From an uncultured bacterium (GTDB lineage Bacteria > Patescibacteriota > Minisyncoccia > Phycocordibacterales > PALSA-1337), in contig CAIMKX010000038.1 of NCBI GenBank assembly GCA_903842025.1, positions 1 through 50,524 on the forward strand: a DNA stretch of 50,524 bases, written 5' to 3'. Positions 36,678 to 45,471 of the stretch are shown here, in pieces. Position 1 is the stretch's first letter; every line of letters begins with the position of its first letter. The notes below the pieces were generated by a model that did no database searches, had not been told where the DNA came from, and worked only from the letters and a program-made list of their open reading frames with translations. The position numbers and the translations under genes were made by a program.

Positions 36678-37394
36678 ATGAACATCATCGAAGTGACCGA
36701 TCTCAAAAAGTCCTACCACGAAGGCGCGGACACGATCGCCTTGAATAAGGTTTCATTTTCCGTCCGCAAAGGCGAATTTTTGGCTATCATGGGCCCTTCC
36801 GGCAGCGGCAAATCCACTTTGCTTCATTTGTTGGGCCTTCTCGACGTTCCGACCAGCGGCAAATATGTCTTTAACGGAAAAAATACGCAGACCTATTCCA
36901 GTAACGAGCTGGCCGATCTCCGGAACAGGGAAATAGGCTTCGTCTTCCAATCCTTCAATCTATTGCCGCGGACGACGGTCTTTGACAACGTCAAACTGCC
37001 TCTTTACTATTCCAATATTCCGGAATCCAAATGGGAAGAGAAGGCCCAGGAAGCCGTCGAATCCGTCGGTTTGGGCCACAGGATGTTCCATTCGTCCGGC
37101 GAGCTTTCCGGTGGCGAGAAACAGCGCGTGGCCATCGCTCGGGCCCTGGTGACCGATCCAGAAGTGATCTTTGCCGACGAGCCGACCGGCAACCTAGATT
37201 CCAAGTCCGGCAAGACCGTCATGGCCATCATGCAGCATCTCAATGAAGAGCATGGCAAGACGATCGTCCTTATCACCCACGAAACGTCGACAGCCGAGCA
37301 TTCTGAGCGCATTATCAGGCTGATGGATGGGGAGATTGAGAGTGATGAGAAGGTGAAAAATAGGCTGACGGCGAATGATGAGTTTGTGAAATAA
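36678..37394 (+). CDS. ABC transporter ATPase (MacB/LolD type)
   Basis: GPSGSGKSTLLHLLGLLDVPTSG, LSGGEKQRVAIARALVTDPEVIFADEPTGNLD. Confidence 0.95.
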   Translation: MNIIEVTDLKKSYHEGADTIALNKVSFSVRKGEFLAIMGPSGSGKSTLLHLLGLLDVPTSGKYVFNGKNTQTYSSNELADLRNREIGFVFQSFNLLPRTTVFDNVKLPLYYSNIPESKWEEKAQEAVESVGLGHRMFHSSGELSGGEKQRVAIARALVTDPEVIFADEPTGNLDSKSGKTVMAIMQHLNEEHGKTIVLITHETSTAEHSERIIRLMDGEIESDEKVKNRLTANDEFVK

Positions 37395-37506
37395 TGTAAA
37401 ATGTAAATCTCAAAATGGAAAATGACAGATTAAAATGCAAAATGAAATCGCTGGAACGTTTTTACGTTTTGCATTGTTATTTTTCATTTTGATTTTTACA
37501 TTTTAA
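37394..37506. repeat. AT-rich palindromic repeat
   Basis: AATGTAAAATGTAAATCTCAAAATG... with inverted ...CATTTTGATTTTTACATTTT. Confidence 0.7.
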
Positions 37507-37516
37507 ATTTGCGATT

Positions 37517-38755
37517 ATGACCTGGAAACACACCCTTAAAACTGCTTTAACTGGACTCACGACCAACCGATCTCGGTCGGCGCTTACCATTCTTGGCATA
37601 GTCATCGGCATTACGGCGATCATGTTGGTAGTTTCGCTTGGTGCCGGCGCACAGGAGTTGATTTTGGGACAGGTCCAGGGTCTTGGTACGAATACAATTG
37701 CAGTAATTCCTGGCAGAGAACCGACCGGACCGTCGGACGTCTCATTCTTGTTCAGTGATTCTCTCAAAGAAAAGGATGTCGTGGCTCTGAAAAATAGGGC
37801 CAATGTTCCTGGTTTAAAATCGATCATGCCGACGGTCATCGGAGCCGGTGTCGCTTCCTATGGTTCGAATACTTATCAGGTCTCAATCTTTGGTGCTACC
37901 GATTTGATGGCGGAGATTTTTGACTTGCATCCGAATGGAGACTTTATAAGTCCGGATGATGTCTTGTCACGAAGCGATGTGGCCGTCCTGGGTTCCAAAG
38001 TTGCGGAGCATATGTTTACTAACGGGGAAGATCCCCTGGTAAACAAGATTAAAATAAAAAATAGGAATTTCAGGGTTATTGGCGTTTTGCCTCCAACCGG
38101 CGGCGGATCGCTTTTCAATTTTGACGCCATGGTTTTGGTACCATATACGACTGCCCAGGATTACATTACCGGCAAAAAGTCGTTCAGCCGTCTTATTATG
38201 CAAGCCGTTTCAGATAACGTCGTTCAGTCGACCGCCGATGACATTACCCTGACCTTGCGAGAATCCCATGGTATTACAGATCCAACAAAAGATGATTTTA
38301 CGGTCCAGACTCAACAAGATTTGGCCAATCGATTGGGAACGATTACGAGCGCATTGACGTGGTTCCTGGTGGCCGTTGCTTCGATAGCTTTGTTTGTCGG
38401 CGGTGTCGGTATTATGAATATCATGTTGGTGGCCGTAACCGAAAGGACGCGTGAGATCGGCTTGCGCAAAGCTCTCGGTGCTACCGATCGCGATATTTTG
38501 ACCCAATTCCTTTTGGAAGCGGTTCTTCTCACGGCGATTGGCGGAATAATTGGAATAATTCTAGGAGCTTCTTTGGCGTTCATAACCGCGTTGGGTCTCT
38601 CTCAAGGTTTAGGCGTCAATTGGACATTTGTTTTCCCTTGGAATGGAGCGGCCATGGGACTTAGCGTTTCAGCCATGATCGGACTCATATTTGGAGGTTA
38701 TCCAGCCAGTCAGGCTTCGAAGAAGAGTCCGATAGAGGCGTTACGGTATGAGTGA
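37517..38755 (+). CDS. ABC transporter permease (MacB family)
   Basis: RSRSALTILGIVIGITAIMLVVSLGAGAQ, VGGVGIMNIMLVAVTERTREIGLRKALGA. Confidence 0.95.
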   Translation: MTWKHTLKTALTGLTTNRSRSALTILGIVIGITAIMLVVSLGAGAQELILGQVQGLGTNTIAVIPGREPTGPSDVSFLFSDSLKEKDVVALKNRANVPGLKSIMPTVIGAGVASYGSNTYQVSIFGATDLMAEIFDLHPNGDFISPDDVLSRSDVAVLGSKVAEHMFTNGEDPLVNKIKIKNRNFRVIGVLPPTGGGSLFNFDAMVLVPYTTAQDYITGKKSFSRLIMQAVSDNVVQSTADDITLTLRESHGITDPTKDDFTVQTQQDLANRLGTITSALTWFLVAVASIALFVGGVGIMNIMLVAVTERTREIGLRKALGATDRDILTQFLLEAVLLTAIGGIIGIILGASLAFITALGLSQGLGVNWTFVFPWNGAAMGLSVSAMIGLIFGGYPASQASKKSPIEALRYE

Positions 38756-38761
38756 TGCGCT

Positions 38762-38950
38762 GTCATTCCCGCGAAAGCGGGAATCCAGGATAATGTCAAA
38801 GCTCAAATTTCAAATGACAAATCAATGCCAAAGTCCAAATGACAAAACTGGTAATATTTGGCTTTGGATTTTGAACTTTGAGCTTGATTTGTCATTAGGA
38901 TTTTGTCATTTGTCATTCAACACTGGATTCCCGCCTTCGCGGGAATGACA
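38762..38950. repeat. REP-pair element with AT-rich palindromic core
   Basis: GTCATTCCCGCGAAAGCGGGAATCCAGG ... CAACACTGGATTCCCGCCTTCGCGGGAATGACA. Confidence 0.85.
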
Positions 38951-38959
38951 AACAAAAAA

Positions 38960-39457
38960 ATGAATGATTCACCTAAAATAAATTACTGGCGTCTCGCAGG
39001 GATTCTCCTCTTCGGATTCTATTTCCTGACTTGCGCCCTGCATGCGGAAGATTGGCATTTCATCGATAATGTCGATCTTATTATCCATGAAGCCGGCCAT
39101 TGGATATTCATATTTTTTGGAGAATTCATCCAAATCCTTGGCGGTTCGTTGAATCAGGTCTTAATTCCGCTAATTTTTGCCATCTATTTCATTCTCAGGG
39201 AAGATTATTATTCCAGTTCTGTTGTTTTTCTCTGGGTCGGTTATAGTATCGTAAACGTCTCTGTCTATATGGGCGACGCCATCAAGATGCAGCTGCCGCT
39301 TCTGGGAGGGGACAATGTCATTCATGACTGGAATTATTTGCTGAATCATTCACATTTGATCAATTACACACACATGCTTTCCTCGCTTACATACAGCATA
39401 GGCGTATTTATGATAATTGGCGCGGCGGTTTGGGGAGTGAGGGAGACGAGAGGATAG
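38960..39457 (+). CDS. hypothetical membrane protein
   Basis: Hydrophobic ORF; start set at MNDSPKINYW because the upstream part is repeat-derived. Confidence 0.6.
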   Translation: MNDSPKINYWRLAGILLFGFYFLTCALHAEDWHFIDNVDLIIHEAGHWIFIFFGEFIQILGGSLNQVLIPLIFAIYFILREDYYSSSVVFLWVGYSIVNVSVYMGDAIKMQLPLLGGDNVIHDWNYLLNHSHLINYTHMLSSLTYSIGVFMIIGAAVWGVRETRG

Positions 39458-39465
39458 TGGAATGA

Positions 39466-39723
39466 CTAGACTCTCATATTACCTAATGATAAGGTCAGCA
39501 ACGTAATAATTGATAGAAGAAAGAAAAGTATGCCAGCAAAATATTTTTTCTCAATACGCATTGTTTGGATGCTGATGAATATATATAATGCAGAAATAAT
39601 TACAAGAATGATCGAAAACCATTGAGGTACTGGATGAATGTTTGGAAAGAAAATTCTTGGAAAACCAATCAAAACAAAAAGGTCGATAATAAAGAGTGAT
39701 GCGCCGCTGATTAGGTATTTCAT
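39466..39723 (-). CDS. small membrane protein
   Basis: 85-aa three-TM ORF. Confidence 0.45.
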   Translation of the reverse strand: MKYLISGASLFIIDLFVLIGFPRIFFPNIHPVPQWFSIILVIISALYIFISIQTMRIEKKYFAGILFFLLSIITLLTLSLGNMRV

Positions 39724-39869
39724 AATAGGTAAATTATATCATGAAATCGGGTGTATATATTACATCCGACACGTCTCGTTGACTTCAACTCACCTCTCTG
39801 TTAAGATGCTTTCACGCTCGTTTGGGCCCCTCGCTAAGCGCTCGGGATCCTTACGACCCATTTTCTTTC

Positions 39870-40544
39870 ATGGAAGCAACCATCTATAACCAGACCGGCA
39901 AGGCCACAGGCAAAATCTCACTTTCAGAAGCCGTTTTTGGTGTCCCTTGGAATGCTGACTTGGTTCATGAAGTCGTCCGTCTGATGAATTCCAATTCCAG
40001 GAACAATATCGCCCACACCAAAACTCGCGGTGAAGTTCGCGGCGGAGGCAAAAAGCCTTGGAAGCAGAAGGGAACCGGTCAAGCCCGTCACGGATCCACA
40101 AGGTCTCCTATCTGGGTTGGTGGTGGTATTACGCACGGTCCTAGAAATGACCAAAATTACGATCGCAAGATTAATAAGAAAGCCAGAACCAAGGCTCTAT
40201 TTACTATTCTTTCCAAAAAGTTTAAGGAAGGCGAGATCATGTTTATCGATTCCTTGAAAATGTCCGAGCCGAAGGCCAAAGAGGCCAAGAATATTTTGAC
40301 TTCACTGTCCAAGGTTAAGGGTTATGAAAAGCTCGACACCAAGAAAGTCAATACCGCTATTATCGCTTTGGACAAGAAGACAACCGCTGTCGAGAAGAGC
40401 TTCGGCAATTTTCGCAATGTTTCCATTGAGGAATTCCGCAATATCAACCCTGTTTCCATACTCAATCACACATTTCTGATCGTCACCAATCCGGAGGTTT
40501 CTTTGAAGCTCCTTACTGATCGTGTTACGACCAAGACTAAATAA
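39870..40544 (+). CDS. rplD: 50S ribosomal protein L4
   Basis: TRGEVRGGGKKPWKQKGTGQARHGSTRSPIWVGGGITHGP; start set at MEATIYNQ. Confidence 0.95.
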   Translation: MEATIYNQTGKATGKISLSEAVFGVPWNADLVHEVVRLMNSNSRNNIAHTKTRGEVRGGGKKPWKQKGTGQARHGSTRSPIWVGGGITHGPRNDQNYDRKINKKARTKALFTILSKKFKEGEIMFIDSLKMSEPKAKEAKNILTSLSKVKGYEKLDTKKVNTAIIALDKKTTAVEKSFGNFRNVSIEEFRNINPVSILNHTFLIVTNPEVSLKLLTDRVTTKTK

Positions 40545-40552
40545 TCACTACC

Positions 40553-41020
40553 ATGGCTATTTTCGGATTCAAAAAACGCAAAGACGAGAAATTGGAGACT
40601 GGAGCCCAGTCGGCCAAGGCTGTTCCCCGAAAGTTAACAAAAGGAGCCAAAGCTTCTTCGGGTTCTCGCAAAGTTTCTGCTATGACTGACAAGAAAGTCG
40701 CTCCGGTCAAGATTTCCGTACCAGCTATTCAAGAAAATGCCTCATCCAGCGCCGCTTCTACTATTATTCGTCCAAGAGTCACGGAAAAGTCCGGAATTTT
40801 GAGCCAAGGCGGAGTTTATACCTTTGAAGTCGGCGCCAATTCCAACAAAGACTCGATCAAGAAGGCCTTTGTTGCTCTCTACAAGGTTACACCGGTCAGG
40901 ATCGCCGTCATCAACACTCCGATCAAGAAAGTTTTCGTCAAAGGTCGCCGCGGCACAGTTTCTGGTATTAGGAAAGCGGTAATTACTGTCAAAAAAGGCG
41001 AGAAGATCGAATTCGTATAA
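40553..41020 (+). CDS. rplW: 50S ribosomal protein L23 with N-terminal extension
   Basis: IIRPRVTEKSGILSQGGVYTFEV...VFVKGRRGTVSG. Confidence 0.9.
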   Translation: MAIFGFKKRKDEKLETGAQSAKAVPRKLTKGAKASSGSRKVSAMTDKKVAPVKISVPAIQENASSSAASTIIRPRVTEKSGILSQGGVYTFEVGANSNKDSIKKAFVALYKVTPVRIAVINTPIKKVFVKGRRGTVSGIRKAVITVKKGEKIEFV

Positions 41021-41077
41021 TTAATCGCATAACCGCTTCCCCCCTTCGCTGAAGCTTCGGAGGGGCAAGTCGCGGGA

Positions 41078-41947
41078 ATGACACAGAAAAACATGAAATC
41101 ATATCGACCAACATCAAAATCAAGAAGGCACATGACCGTTTTGCCGTTCAAGGAATATTTGACGGCTTCCGAGCCGAACAAATCTTTGACTCACGGTTTC
41201 AAGCGCGACATGGGTCGCAACGCTTTTGGTCGCATCACCGTCCGCCACAAAGGGGGAGGCCACAAGAAGCTCTATCGCGAGATTGACTTCATGTATGACA
41301 AGAAGGATATTGTGGCTACGGTCAAAACTGTTGAATACGATCCTTTCCGCACCGGTTACATCGGCATTGTCAATTACAAAGACGGCACCAAGAGATACGT
41401 TCTTTTGCCAAAAACCATGAAAGTGGGGAATTCCTTCATTGTTTCTGAAAATGCTCCTATTGAAATCGGCAACCGCCTGCCTCTTAAGAAGATTCCAGTT
41501 GGAACGTTTATTTATAATATAGAAGTCAAGCCGGCCTCGGGTGCCAAGCTCGTTCGTTCTGCTGGTTCCTTCGCTCAAGTGGTTGCCAATGATGCCGGTT
41601 ATACTCATATCAAGTTGCCTTCAACTGAAGTCCGCAAGATCCACGAGGATGCTTGGGCTTCGATCGGTGCTGTTTCCAACGAAGAGTCACGATTGGTCAA
41701 TATCGGTAAAGCCGGAAGATCTCGCTGGATGGGTATCCGCCCGACCGTTCGTGGTTCCGCCCAAAACCCAGTTGATCACCCATACGGAGGTGGTGAACAG
41801 AGGACTGGCCGCGGTTTGCGCCGTTTGAAGACTCGTTGGGGCAAGCCAGCCGGCAAGGGCCAGAAGACTCGCCGTTCCAAGAAATATTCCAATGTTTATG
41901 TTGTTTCTCGCCGCCAGCCCGGCAAGAATATGCGAAGCGCTGTCTAA
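41078..41947 (+). CDS. rplB: 50S ribosomal protein L2
   Basis: GRNAFGRITVRHKGGGHKKLYR, NPVDHPYGGGEQRTGRG. Confidence 0.97.
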   Translation: MTQKNMKSYRPTSKSRRHMTVLPFKEYLTASEPNKSLTHGFKRDMGRNAFGRITVRHKGGGHKKLYREIDFMYDKKDIVATVKTVEYDPFRTGYIGIVNYKDGTKRYVLLPKTMKVGNSFIVSENAPIEIGNRLPLKKIPVGTFIYNIEVKPASGAKLVRSAGSFAQVVANDAGYTHIKLPSTEVRKIHEDAWASIGAVSNEESRLVNIGKAGRSRWMGIRPTVRGSAQNPVDHPYGGGEQRTGRGLRRLKTRWGKPAGKGQKTRRSKKYSNVYVVSRRQPGKNMRSAV

Positions 41948-42040
41948 TAAACAATGTTGGATTTTATCTTCAAAACTTCGAAGGATCTGCTCGACAAGCT
42001 ATTTTGGATGGTGATAAATAAAGACTGAAAAGGTCACTAA

Positions 42041-42065
42041 AAATCTCCCAAAGGGAGATTTTTTG
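42041..42065 (+). terminator. terminator after rplB
   Basis: AAATCTCCC-AAA-GGGAGATTTTTTG. Confidence 0.75.
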
Positions 42066-42066
42066 A

Positions 42067-42888
42067 TCATCTGACTCTTGGTAAAGTGACTGTGAATGTC
42101 GAACCTTTTCCTTCGCCCTCAGAATAGGCGTCAATATTGCCTTTGAGCCTTTTCACAATGGATCTGGCCAGATACAATCCGACGCCGAGGCCTTCGGTGT
42201 CAGTATGCCTGGCATTGGCGCCACGGTAGAATTTCCGGAAAATATTGGCCATATCTTCCTTGGCGATACCCATACCGTCGTCGGTTATGGCGATTTTGGC
42301 CTTGCTGATACTCTTGGATACTGTTATGTGGACGGTCCGGCCTGGTGGCGTGTATATGAAAGCATTTTCCAGAAGGGTCTGAAGGACGAATTCCAGTCGT
42401 GGCTTGTCGGATTTGACGAAGATATTGTTATCGTCGCATTTTGATGAAAAGAAGATGTTTTTTCTACGGAATTGCTCTTTGCAGTTGTCGGAGATTATCT
42501 TGAGGAAATCGCAAAGATTGATCCTTTCGATGGCATAAGTGGAGTTGTTTGAGGTGCGGGAATCGGCTATCTCGATCAGGGTTCCGGTCATGTCGATCAA
42601 TTTCTGGTTGGAGACGCCGATGTTCTGGAGATTCTCTTTCTTGAAGGAATCAGTCTCGTCAGCAATCATCGAGTCGGTTATCCATTTGATGGAGGTAAGC
42701 GGAGTGCGGAATTTGTGGGCGATGATCGTGATGAATTCGTATTTCATCTTCTCGTCCCTGGTCAATCGATATCTGATGTAGACAATAATGGCCACAATGA
42801 TGACTACGAAAGCGACCATGGCGATAATGATATTGAAAAGATATCCACTAAAGATCGGGATACTATTCAGATAGATGTCGATAATCAT
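42067..42888 (-). CDS. membrane sensor histidine kinase
   Basis: ITIIAHKFRTPLTSIKWITD (H box), VLQTLLENAFIYTP (N box), DDGMGIAKED, GLGVGLYLARSI. Confidence 0.9.
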   Translation of the reverse strand: MIIDIYLNSIPIFSGYLFNIIIAMVAFVVIIVAIIVYIRYRLTRDEKMKYEFITIIAHKFRTPLTSIKWITDSMIADETDSFKKENLQNIGVSNQKLIDMTGTLIEIADSRTSNNSTYAIERINLCDFLKIISDNCKEQFRRKNIFFSSKCDDNNIFVKSDKPRLEFVLQTLLENAFIYTPPGRTVHITVSKSISKAKIAITDDGMGIAKEDMANIFRKFYRGANARHTDTEGLGVGLYLARSIVKRLKGNIDAYSEGEGKGSTFTVTLPRVR

Positions 42889-42957
42889 TTATTTGAATAA
42901 TTATATCACGATTTCTTTTGTCATTTGTATGCATTCGCATATATGCCACTGCGAATC

Positions 42958-42986
42958 TTGACAATAAGATATAAAAGGTGTATACT
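42958..42986 (+). promoter_or_regulatory. sigma70-type promoter of DGR target 2
   Basis: TTGACA, 17-nt spacer, TATACT. Confidence 0.78.
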
Positions 42987-42993
42987 GTGACCT

Positions 42994-43069
42994 AGTTCTT
43001 TGATATTCTAACTTGCTAATTCGCCATGGCATTTAGTGGCTTGAATAGGCCATTGAATGCTGTGGCGAA
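42994..43069 (+). promoter_or_regulatory. structured 5' leader of DGR target 2
   Basis: AGTTCTTTGATA, then TTCGCCATGGCATT/AATGCTGTGGCGAA stem with two wobble pairs; parallels 13648..13726. Confidence 0.72.
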
Positions 43070-43136
43070 GAGTCCAGCAAATCACAAACCCGAGCATACT
43101 CATACGAGTCTGCTCAAAACAAAAGAAAGTGACGCC

Positions 43137-43769
43137 ATGAATACCATGACCCCACCTGAGACAATGACCGCAAACCAGATTGATAAAACGGTCAGTGTCT
43201 GCCGAGCAATGTTCGAGAAACACGCTCCCGAGTTCGATAAGGACGCAGTGCAACAGGCACTCGGCGCGAAAGGATTGGCTGCCGACATGTTTGCGGTCTT
43301 TCGCGGATATGTCGAGCGGTTCGCCAACATGATCACTCGGATTGTGAAGGTCGTCCGTGATCGAACGCCGGAACAGATTCTGACCGCTACGGGCCGGAAG
43401 CAATACACCGACGGCAGTGTCGTCGCCACCATGCCGAAGGGTAATGGCGAAGAAGCCAAGCTGGTCTTCTTCAAGCTTGACAGGTCGGCTTACGACGAGA
43501 ACGGATGGATAAGCGACGCTGATTTGGAGAAGCAGTTTGAATCACGCAACTTGGTGCCTGCTGATCCATATTCGTTGTCCGCCGCCAACGAAGCCGACCC
43601 GGCCTTTGCCGATGAGCACCCCAATGCCACTCATTGGAAGGATGCTAACGGTAAGTGGTGCTATGCCGCTTTCTCCCGCTGGCATGGCGACGAGTGTTTC
43701 GTGAACGTCGACCGCCACGGCGACAGCGGCTGGCGCGACGGCTGGTGGTTTGCCGGCCTCGCCAAGTAG
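43137..43769 (+). CDS. DGR variable target protein 2
   Basis: C-terminal YAAFSRWHGDECFVNVDRHGDSGWRDGWWFAGLAK carries VR2; start set at MNTMTPPETM. Confidence 0.88.
   Translation: MNTMTPPETMTANQIDKTVSVCRAMFEKHAPEFDKDAVQQALGAKGLAADMFAVFRGYVERFANMITRIVKVVRDRTPEQILTATGRKQYTDGSVVATMPKGNGEEAKLVFFKLDRSAYDENGWISDADLEKQFESRNLVPADPYSLSAANEADPAFADEHPNATHWKDANGKWCYAAFSRWHGDECFVNVDRHGDSGWRDGWWFAGLAK
43665..43762 (+). other. DGR variable repeat VR2
   Basis: 98 bp; about 15 differences from TR2, all at TR adenines, plus a 3-nt indel. Confidence 0.92.
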
Positions 43770-43914
43770 CCCTAAGACCTAAGTCACTGTACACTTTCTG
43801 CACTTTGACCTTTGTCCTTGAGATCTGGTGGTCTAACCACCCGGCAAAGAATGATATGCCGCAAACATTCAAACCTCGCACAAGTGTGGGGTTTAAATTT
43901 GTTTAAATATGATA

Positions 43915-44260
43915 AAATGATTTTGGTAGTAGGCGAATCATGCGGGCGGTCAAGGTTTCCCGCGGCCGAATCCAGTATCCATACGTTGAGAGCGTTCGCG
44001 GTCATGGCTTCGGACGGAGGACATATGTAGACACTTCAAAAAATGAAGCTACTTGGTGCAGAATGCCAGGATATTACGATGTCAAATACGATTCAACCCT
44101 GAGAGCATTCGAAGGGTGGTGGCATGGAAGGTATTTTGCACATTACGGCCGCTTTCAACCGCTGGAATGACGACGAGTGTAACGTGAACGTCAACCGCAA
44201 CGACAACGACTGGAACGACAACTGGTGGTTTGCCGGCCTCGCAATCTCTTCATTTATGCC
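43915..44260 (+). ncRNA. putative DGR template RNA 2 (boundaries approximate)
   Basis: CCATACGTTGAGAG leader motif at 43979, ACCCT/AGGGT hairpin at 44096..44117, then TR2. Confidence 0.55.
44148..44242 (+). other. DGR template repeat TR2
   Basis: AAY-rich AAFNRWNDDECNVNVNRNDNDWNDNWWFAGL, near identical to VR2 outside adenines. Confidence 0.92.
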
Positions 44261-44596
44261 GATGACTTTGTTATATTCTCACAGGAAAGAAATTGGCTTT
44301 GTAATATCGTTCCACAAATTTCTGATTTTCTCCAGAATAGGTTGAAACTTCAACTTCATCCAAACAAAGTATCAATAAGCACAATTGCTTCTGGCGTTGA
44401 TTATCTTGGCTGGGTCCATTTTCCGGATCATCGAATATTACGGACGGCGACAAAAAAGCGGATGTTTCGAAGATTGGAGATGTGTGACGGAAAGCAAGAA
44501 ACAATTCAATCCTATTTGGGAATGTTGAAACATGGGAATGGGCAAAAATTAAAAGATCAAATCTGGAAATTTGACTTCAAGGGACGGCTCTGTTAA
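44245..44596 (+). pseudogene. C-terminal remnant of a DGR reverse transcriptase
   Basis: IYADDFVIFSQERNWLCNIVPQISDFL...YLGWVHFPDHRILRTATKKRMFRR, about 80% identical by eye to the C-terminus of the 15297..16274 RT; no N-terminal two thirds. Confidence 0.88.
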
Positions 44597-44636
44597 CATG
44601 CCAAGCAAGCTCTTTCGAGCTATTTTAATTCAATTT

Positions 44637-44990
44637 ATGGCACGATCACTCAAGAAAGGACCCTATATAGACGAGAATCTTTTGAAGAAGATTTCAGGCA
44701 AAAAGCCGGCCGCAACCGGAACGATCAAGACCTGGGCTCGCCGTTCGCAGATTTCCCCGGAAATGGTCGGTTTTACTTTTGGCGTTCACAACGGTCGTGT
44801 ACATACGGATGTTTTCGTCACCGAGGATATGGTTGGACACCGCCTCGGTGAATTTTCGCCTACGAGGAAGTTTGTCCGCCATGGAGGTAAGATGCAGAAG
44901 GAGATTGAGATGAAGGCTAAGGAGGCTGAAATGGCCGCCGCCAAGTCTGCCAAAGAGGCCGCAACCACAGCCGCCGCTCCCAAGAAATAA
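44637..44990 (+). CDS. rpsS: 30S ribosomal protein S19 with Ala/Lys-rich tail
   Basis: [19 protein letters not shown]...[22 protein letters not shown]; start set at MARSLKKG. Confidence 0.95.
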   Translation: MARSLKKGPYIDENLLKKISGKKPAATGTIKTWARRSQISPEMVGFTFGVHNGRVHTDVFVTEDMVGHRLGEFSPTRKFVRHGGKMQKEIEMKAKEAEMAAAKSAKEAATTAAAPKK

Positions 44991-45020
44991 TGGTTCGATA
45001 AACACTCACCATAAACTGCC

Positions 45021-45386
45021 ATGATTACCGCCTCACTCAAGAATTATAGGATCGCTCCGCGCAAAGTCCGGGTTGTTGCCGATATGATCCGTGGCAAAAG
45101 CTCCACTGAGGCTAGGAATATTCTCATTCATGCCAGCAAGAAAGCCAAATCTCCTTTGCAGGATCTTTTGGAGTCCGCCATTGCCAATGCCAAGAACAAT
45201 TTCAAGCTCGATGGCGACAATCTTTTCGTAAAGGAGATCCGTGTTGATAAAGGCTTTGTCATGAAGAGGCATCGCCCAGTCTCCCGCGGTTCCGCTCATC
45301 CTTTTGCCAAAAGAACCAGTCATGTCTTGATCACCTTGGCACCGATTGAAGCAAAATTAAAATTAAAAAATCAAAAATCAAAATGA
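45021..45386 (+). CDS. rplV: 50S ribosomal protein L22
   Basis: NYRIAPRKVRVVADMIRGK...RGSAHPFAKRTSHV. Confidence 0.95.
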   Translation: MITASLKNYRIAPRKVRVVADMIRGKSSTEARNILIHASKKAKSPLQDLLESAIANAKNNFKLDGDNLFVKEIRVDKGFVMKRHRPVSRGSAHPFAKRTSHVLITLAPIEAKLKLKNQKSK

Positions 45387-45471
45387 CAAAGCAAAATTTC
45401 AAAATGAAATCACATTCTGTTATCTGCGATAAAATTTTGCATTTTGATTTTTAATTTTTACATTTAATATC
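45379..45471. repeat. AT-rich palindromic repeat between rplV and rpsC
   Basis: AAAGCAAAATTTCAAAATG... with inverted ...AAAATTTTGCATTTTGATTTTT. Confidence 0.65.

Noticed and set aside
43784-44345. Several 70-80 aa ORFs around TR2
   Set aside because: They overlap the putative template RNA and TR2 in different frames and show no protein signature.
44571-44636. N-terminal extension of rpsS
   Set aside because: The canonical S19 start [12 protein letters not shown] is at 44637; the upstream part overlaps the RT remnant.
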